A stretch of 64,000 nt of DNA from Pseudocalidococcus azoricus BACA0444 (GTDB lineage Bacteria; Cyanobacteriota; Cyanobacteriia; Thermosynechococcales; Thermosynechococcaceae): NCBI RefSeq assembly GCF_031729055.1, contig NZ_JAVMIP010000002.1, positions 248,001-312,000 on the forward strand, written 5' to 3'. Below the pieces are notes generated by a model. It ran no database searches. It had not been told where the DNA came from and was given only the letters and a program-made list of their open reading frames with translations. The position numbers and the translations under genes are program-made. This document shows, one piece after another, positions 60,778 to 64,000 of this stretch (position 1 is its first letter; each line of letters opens with the position of its first letter).

Positions 60778-60899
60778 AAAAAATATTATTATAGCTACCC
60801 TTCTTTTGTCGTAGGGAGTTTTCTACAGACTTTTGATATAAATTCAACAAAATTAATTTTTATTCAAGAATGTTTAGAAAGGTTGGGACGGGGCCTGGG
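60778..60899. repeat. 122-base direct repeat, copy 1
   Basis: It aligns gap-free with 61716-61837, with about 12 mismatches (about 90% identity). Both copies begin with an A-run and AATATTATT and end in GGGACGGGGCCTGGG. The two copies lie in the same orientation on either side of the vapBC pair. No terminal inverted repeats or gene is evident in the unit. The rest of 60514-60986 is non-coding. Confidence 0.8.
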
Positions 60900-60986
60900 T
60901 GATGGGGATTTTGGAAATGGATCAAGGCCTGGCCTGGGATGATTAGACTGTTAATGAGGCTTAAGCAATTTTGCAAGGGTATTGTT

Positions 60987-61196
60987 ATGACTCAACGAGA
61001 GCAACTCCTCCAAGAAATTGAAGCTACGTCCGATGAGCAAATTCAGATCGTTTTAGACTTCATTCACCAATTAAAATTGAAATCCCCAAAAAAATCCTTG
61101 GCAGAATTTGCAGGAATTCTCAGTGACTCTGAAGCCCAGGAAATGCTAAAAATTATAAAATCTGATTGCCGTCAGGTTGATCCTAGTGAGTGGTGA
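60987..61196 (+). CDS. VapB-type antitoxin
   Basis: A 69-residue protein from the ATG at 60987. REQLLQEIEATSDEQIQIVLDFIHQLK has the pattern of DUF2281/VapB-like antitoxins, and SLAEFAGILSDSEAQEMLKII is the toxin-binding tail. It overlaps the PIN toxin gene by 11 bases if the toxin starts at the GTG at 61186. The frame is open 48 bases further upstream, but these residues have no antitoxin character. It should neutralise the VapC just downstream and repress the operon. Confidence 0.8.
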   Translation: MTQREQLLQEIEATSDEQIQIVLDFIHQLKLKSPKKSLAEFAGILSDSEAQEMLKIIKSDCRQVDPSEW

Positions 61197-61575
61197 AATT
61201 GCGCTTGATACCTCAGTTGCTATTCGTTATCTTAATGGCGACTCGTCTCTGATAGAAAAATTGAGTAATCTATCGGAAGTATTTTTACCGACCGTTGTTG
61301 TTGGCGAATTGCTTTATGGTGCGCTTAATTCCTTTCGTTCTGCCCAGAACTATCCAAAGTTCTTAGATTTTATTAATTCCTGTACGGTTAAGCCTCTTAT
61401 TCAAAATGATGCTTTAGTTTATGCAGAAATAAAACTATATCTTAAAAATAAAGGAAGACCTATTCCAACAAACGATATTTGGATTGCGGCTCAATGCTTT
61501 AGTCAAAATTGGGTATTAATATCTGATGATTCAGACTTTACTTACATTGATAATTTATGCCTGGAGCGTTGGTAA
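61186..61575 (+). CDS. VapC-type PIN toxin
   Basis: A 129-residue PIN-domain ribonuclease. ALDTSVAIRYLNGD holds the first Asp and LPTVVVGELLYGAL the Glu. The third Asp is in RPIPTNDIWIAAQCFSQN and the fourth in LISDDSDFTYID, so all four acidic positions are kept. Start is probably the GTG at 61186; an in-frame TTG at 61177 is also possible. It is coupled with the antitoxin gene upstream. The pair is bracketed by 122-base repeats. Confidence 0.85.
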   Translation: MSGEIALDTSVAIRYLNGDSSLIEKLSNLSEVFLPTVVVGELLYGALNSFRSAQNYPKFLDFINSCTVKPLIQNDALVYAEIKLYLKNKGRPIPTNDIWIAAQCFSQNWVLISDDSDFTYIDNLCLERW

Positions 61576-61715
61576 ATTTTCCTCTTAAGATGGTCCTTTT
61601 CCAGGTTATACCCCATCATGTAGCAATGTTTAAAGAGTGCTTGGGCGTGGCCTGGGTTGAGTTTGTTAAAAATGTGAAGGCTAAAATAATGGAGAGCGGG
61701 GCTTAGATTTACACT

Positions 61716-61837
61716 AAAAAATATTATTCTAGCGACCCTTCTCTTGGCCTGGAGAGTTTTCTACGGACTATTGATAAAAATTCAACAAAATTAATTTTTC
61801 TTTAAGAATGTTTAGAAAGGTTGGGACGGGGCCTGGG
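61716..61837. repeat. 122-base direct repeat, copy 2
   Basis: Partner of 60778-60899 in the same orientation, about 90% identical with no gaps. The differences are scattered, so the duplication is not recent or the copies came from different sources. The end of this copy merges into a short reading frame. The 140 bases before it (61576-61715) hold nothing I recognise. Confidence 0.8.
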
Positions 61838-61991
61838 GATTATTGCTAAACATATTGAAGATGCCACTCGTAGCTCCTCAGAAAGTTCAGAAATACTAAA
61901 GATTGCTGCCAAACATATAAAAGATGCCACACGAAACGCTTCAGGAGATATATCTCGTTGGTATTTTGCCGAACTTCAAAACAGCCGTTAA
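61821..61991 (+). CDS. short reading frame with an internal repeat, probable gene fragment
   Basis: From a TTG at 61821 inside the 122-base repeat a 56-residue frame can be read. It contains IIAKHIEDATRSSSESSEIL and then KIAAKHIKDATRNASG, two copies of an AKHIxDATR unit, followed by RWYFAELQNSR. The regular repeat argues for real coding origin, but the missing start region suggests the 3' end of a larger gene cut by the repeat. No family is recognised. Confidence 0.4.
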   Translation: MGRGLGIIAKHIEDATRSSSESSEILKIAAKHIKDATRNASGDISRWYFAELQNSR

Positions 61992-62003
61992 TCAAACTAG
62001 GTA

Positions 62004-62176
62004 GCATAGAACAAGAAATAGGAGATTATTAAATTATGGTCATTACCAACTCCCAGCCCCGTTCTCGCCAAGTTCTTTTATCCCAAGATGAAGATGGTTA
62101 CTTTATTGTCGAAGTCCCCAGCCTCCCTGGATGTATCAGTCAAGGCAAAACTCGCGAAGAAGCCCTAGAAAATATT
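62004..62176. repeat. direct repeat containing the 5' part of hicB, copy 1
   Basis: 173 bases, starting 32 bases before the hicB ATG and covering its first 47 codons, align gap-free with 63384-63556 (offset 1380) with about 22 mismatches (about 87% identity). The intact hicB is here; the other copy is broken. Confidence 0.8.
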
Positions 62177-62263
62177 AAAGAAGCGATTGAATTACACCTT
62201 GAAGTCTTAGAAGAACGTGGTGAGCCAATTCCTGAAGATACAACCGAAGTCATTACCGTATGA
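62036..62263 (+). CDS. hicB: HicB-family antitoxin
   Basis: A 75-residue protein with the HicB RNase H-like fold: VLLSQDEDGYFIVEVPSLPG, then CISQGKTREEALENIKEAIE. There is no C-terminal helix-turn-helix, so it is the short HicB form. A GGAGATTATTAA ribosome-binding region precedes the ATG. Its stop overlaps the ATG of the hicA remnant (ATGA), the usual coupling for this short form, in which hicB comes first. The partner toxin is frameshifted, so this antitoxin has no local toxin. Confidence 0.88.
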   Translation: MVITNSQPRSRQVLLSQDEDGYFIVEVPSLPGCISQGKTREEALENIKEAIELHLEVLEERGEPIPEDTTEVITV

Positions 62264-62480
62264 TTAAGTTACCCGTTGTCTCCGGTAAAGAATGTATTCG
62301 AGCATTAGAAAAAGTTGGATTTGCTATACATCGCCAAAAGGGAGTCACATTACTCTAGTACGAGACAATCCCAAAAACCAAGTTACAATTCCTAACCATA
62401 AAGAAATTGCTAGGGGAACTTTACGCACAATTATCAATCAAGCTGGATTAACCGTTGAACAATTTACGAATTTGTTATAA
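62260..62480 (+). pseudogene. frameshifted hicA toxin
   Basis: From the ATG at 62260 the frame reads LPVVSGKECIRALEKVGF and AIHRQKG, then ends early at a TAG. The next frame continues KGSHITLVRDNPKNQVTIPN and HKEIARGTLRTIINQAGLTV to 62480. Joined, this is a full HicA with the catalytic His (GSH). One base is missing near the A-run at about 62334-62338 (CAAAAGGG instead of CAAAAAGGG). A sequencing error in the homopolymer is the main alternative. Confidence 0.82.
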
Positions 62481-62533
62481 AGCATCGTGGCAATTTTTTC
62501 ACCAAGTACATTTAAAATCAAGAGGATACATTC

Positions 62534-62713
62534 ATGAACACTAAAGAGATACTACAATCATCTGAGTCAACCGAACTAAACATATCATCCTTACTCGATT
62601 TAGTCACTCAAATTCAAGCCCAAGTCCCGATTGAAGAATGGCAAAAGTTACCAACTGATTTATCTATTAATCATGATCACTATCTCTATAGTTCACCAAA
62701 AGTTGAGGAATGA
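62534..62713 (+). CDS. short antitoxin-like protein upstream of a PIN stub
   Basis: A 59-residue protein from the ATG at 62534 with an AGAGGA ribosome-binding site 8 bases upstream. LLDLVTQIQAQVPIEEWQKL and PTDLSINHDHYLY are typical of short cyanobacterial antitoxins that precede PIN toxins starting with KTIFADTGYWIAL. Its stop overlaps the ATG of such a toxin stub. The antitoxin frame is intact although its toxin is reduced to a stub. Confidence 0.7.
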   Translation: MNTKEILQSSESTELNISSLLDLVTQIQAQVPIEEWQKLPTDLSINHDHYLYSSPKVEE

Positions 62714-62760
62714 AAACTATCTTTGCTGATATAGGCTAGTGGATTGCTTTACTCCGATAA
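62710..62760 (+). pseudogene. stub of a PIN-domain toxin gene
   Basis: The ATG at 62710 gives KTIFADIG, then a TAG, then WIALLR and a TAA. Intact homologues begin KTVFADTGYWIALL, so the nonsense codon replaces the Tyr of GYW and the rest of the gene is gone. The overlapping ATGA junction with the antitoxin is kept. Only about 16 codons remain before the next module. Confidence 0.65.
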
Positions 62761-62784
62761 TTCTTATTTCAAAAGGTATCATTC

Positions 62785-63066
62785 ATGCAAACCCAAGAAA
62801 CAAGCCCTCAAAATGCTTCAGCAGTAATACAACTACAGCAAGAAGTAATCCAACAAATTGAAACCCTGCCCGCTAACCTTTTACAAGAAGTTCTCGACTT
62901 TCTTTTATTTATTAAAGCTCGTCATCATCAAAACTCACCGACAATAGCAGAACTCAAAATCAAAGCAATGTCTGACGAAGATTTAGAGATAACACGTTTA
63001 AGCGAGCCTAGTCTAGCCGAAGATTGGTTAACCCCTGAAGAGGATCAAGCGTGGCAACATTTATAA
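62785..63066 (+). CDS. antitoxin of a MazEF/PemIK-type pair (DUF2281-like)
   Basis: A 93-residue protein. VIQLQQEVIQQIETLPANLL and QEVLDFLLFIKARH match the DUF2281/VapB-like dimerising region, and LAEDWLTPEEDQAWQHL is the usual acidic C-terminal toxin-binding tail. It overlaps the toxin gene by 16 bases. The start lies 10 or so bases after AAAGGTA. It should neutralise the PemK-type toxin downstream. Confidence 0.8.
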   Translation: MQTQETSPQNASAVIQLQQEVIQQIETLPANLLQEVLDFLLFIKARHHQNSPTIAELKIKAMSDEDLEITRLSEPSLAEDWLTPEEDQAWQHL

Positions 63067-63383
63067 AAGGTGATGTGGTTGTTGTTCCTTTCCCATTTTC
63101 TGACTTAACAAATGCCAAACGACGACCCGCCTTAGTTATGGCTGAATTAGACCAAAATGATTTGATTCTCTGCGTTATTACCAGCCGAGCTGCACTTTAT
63201 GACTACATAACTCCAATCAATGATAGTGATTTTGAAACAGGTAGCCTTAATCGGGTTAGTTACGCAAAATCAAATCGTATTTTCACGGCTAATGAACAGA
63301 TCATTGGTTATAAAATTGGTAAATTGAAGTCTAATAAAGTTCAGGAAATAGTCGAAAAGTTAATCATCATTCTACAGCGTTAG
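63051..63383 (+). CDS. MazF/PemK-family toxin
   Basis: A 110-residue mRNA-interferase candidate. GDVVVVPFPFSDLTNAKRRP has the conserved PFPFSD and the KRRPALV arginine, and CVITSRAALYDY supplies the T/S motif. RVSYAKSNRIFTAN fits the next strand. It starts with a GTG at 63051, inside the antitoxin gene. All conserved positions look intact, so this is probably the one functional toxin in this stretch besides VapC. Confidence 0.85.
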   Translation: MATFIKGDVVVVPFPFSDLTNAKRRPALVMAELDQNDLILCVITSRAALYDYITPINDSDFETGSLNRVSYAKSNRIFTANEQIIGYKIGKLKSNKVQEIVEKLIIILQR

Positions 63384-63556
63384 GCATAGATCAAGAAATA
63401 GGAGATTACTCAGTCATAGTCATTACCAAACCCCAGGCCTGTCCTCGCCAAGTTCTTCTATCCCAAGATGAAGATGGTTACTTTATTGTCGAAGTTCCTA
63501 GTCTCCCTCGGTGTATCAGTCAAGGTAAAACTCGCGAAGAAGCTCTTGAAAACATT
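63384..63556. repeat. direct repeat containing the 5' part of hicB, copy 2
   Basis: Partner of 62004-62176, same orientation, no gaps, about 87% identical. It begins immediately after the MazF-type stop at 63383. The 1380-base interval between copies spans hicA, the PIN stub module and the mazEF pair. Confidence 0.8.
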
Positions 63557-63574
63557 ATGACACCATTGACTTAG
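63416..63574 (+). pseudogene. broken second hicB copy
   Basis: The frame reads VITKPQACPRQVLLSQDEDG, then YFIVEVPSLPRCISQGKTRE, ALENI and diverges to a TAG. The start codon is ATA instead of ATG and the last third of the gene is missing. Many differences from the intact copy are silent (third positions), so it was once under selection as a protein, again pointing to a diverged homologue. Confidence 0.75.
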
Positions 63575-63735
63575 GCCTGGAGAAGGAAGGTATTGAAGTT
63601 ATCCTGGCCTGTAAAATCAATCCCGCTGCCCATAAAAAATTTGTTGTAGAAAATCGAGTATTTCGCTCTAAGTGGTCGTCTAAGAACATAATGAACAGAA
63701 TATTTATTCAATTATTATTTTCTCATTCAATCTAA
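63562..63735 (+). other. possible DNA methyltransferase fragment
   Basis: In a frame different from the hicB remnant the sequence reads TIDLGLEKEGIEVILAC, then KINPAAHKKFVVENR, and stays open to a TAA at 63733. The pattern (LGLExxGxEVVxACExxxxA) resembles the N-terminal SAM region of cytosine-5 DNA methyltransferases. Only about 40 plausible residues are seen, with no start and no catalytic motif. This is a weak call. Confidence 0.25.
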
Positions 63736-63742
63736 ACAGAAC

Positions 63743-64000
63743 CTAGAGTTTTAAGGCTTGCATCAAATCATGACGGGTAATAATTCCCACCAGGCCCCCG
63801 GTTTCATCTAAAACAGGCAATCGGCTGATGTGGTGATGGACAATGGCCTGGGCAACTTCAGAAATAGGTGTGGTTGGGGTGGTTGTAATTGGATTAGTGG
63901 TCATGGCATCTTGAACCTGCATCCCCAGAGTTTTTTTCAGGTGATGATGGAACTTTTCCGGGGATTCAAAATAAATCACACTCCCCAATAGGGTTAAATA
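63743..64000 (-). CDS. CBS-domain protein, 5' end outside window
   Basis: The frame is open to the window edge on the minus strand, so this is the C-terminal part of a longer gene. About 85 residues are seen: LLGSVIYFESPEKFHHHLKK, then VQDAMTTNPITTTPTTPISE, VAQAIVHHHISRLPVLDE and GGLVGIITRHDLMQAL, one complete CBS motif. CBS pairs bind adenosine nucleotides and regulate many proteins; a first CBS motif probably lies outside. It carries the CCAGGCC motif, so it belongs to the host background. Confidence 0.85.
   Translation of the reverse strand, partial: YLTLLGSVIYFESPEKFHHHLKKTLGMQVQDAMTTNPITTTPTTPISEVAQAIVHHHISRLPVLDETGGLVGIITRHDLMQALKL

Noticed and set aside
60662..60850. Open frame of 62 codons on the minus strand, partly inside the first 122-base repeat
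   Set aside because: The equivalent frame in the second repeat copy is interrupted by a stop, and no family character is seen; it is treated as non-coding repeat DNA.

Overview
The window is a cyanobacterial chromosome segment, about 64 kb. The evidence is the phycobilisome core-membrane linker gene apcE, an inducible NDH-1MS CO2-uptake operon (ndhF3-ndhD3-cupA-cupS), the photosynthesis regulator pedR, and many cyanobacteria-restricted families (DUF760, DUF1997, DUF3134, DUF3352, TIGR04376). The four-repeat ApcE and the overall gene set suggest a unicellular lineage near Thermosynechococcaceae / Synechococcus PCC 6312; that placement is inference. A short motif, CCAGGCC/GGCCTGG (often the palindrome CCAGGCCTGG), is scattered through the host-like DNA, far above chance. 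I noticed no copies of the classical cyanobacterial HIP1 octamer.

Layout. 1-22.3 kb is ordinary housekeeping: a partial baeRF3-type protein, DUF760, a disulfide oxidoreductase, pheA, cytochrome b561, pedR, a Get3-like protein, a PEP-synthase-like protein, spoT, mazG, a lumenal pentapeptide protein, mraY, an ABC exporter, a TVP38 protein, DUF3352 and carA. 22.3-24.5 kb is a small accessory patch: a decayed toxin-antitoxin pair, a diverged fragment of the 3' end of a YqgF-like gene, a Uma2 nuclease gene, then the intact YqgF-like gene. 24.5-56.9 kb is again mostly host core: ilvC, an RNA-binding protein, lipA, a response regulator, GH10, an rRNA methylase, NDH-2, MlaD/MlaF, HEAT, lepA, nadV-nadM (NAD salvage), aqpZ, folB, map, a permease pair, bolA, ftsQ, apcE and the NDH-1MS operon.

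56.9-63.7 kb is an AT-richer accessory island with little of the CCAGGCC motif. It holds a nuclease-like/PIN gene pair followed by a diverged copy of the cupS 3' end. Next is a two-gene ParA/ParB-like module in which the ParA carries an extra N-terminal restriction-type nuclease domain. Then come a vapBC pair between two 122-bp direct repeats, hicB with a frameshifted hicA, an antitoxin with a stub of its PIN toxin, a mazEF-type pair and a broken second hicB. The window closes with a partial CBS-domain gene on the minus strand.

The most striking points are the nuclease-ParA fusion with its ParB/SAP-like partner (58.2-60.5 kb), and a recurring arrangement in which accessory cargo is bracketed by imperfect direct duplications of adjacent sequence. 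This occurs four times, twice involving the 3' end of a host gene. Toxin genes are repeatedly broken beside intact antitoxin genes. No tRNA, rRNA, CRISPR array, transposase or integrase was recognised.
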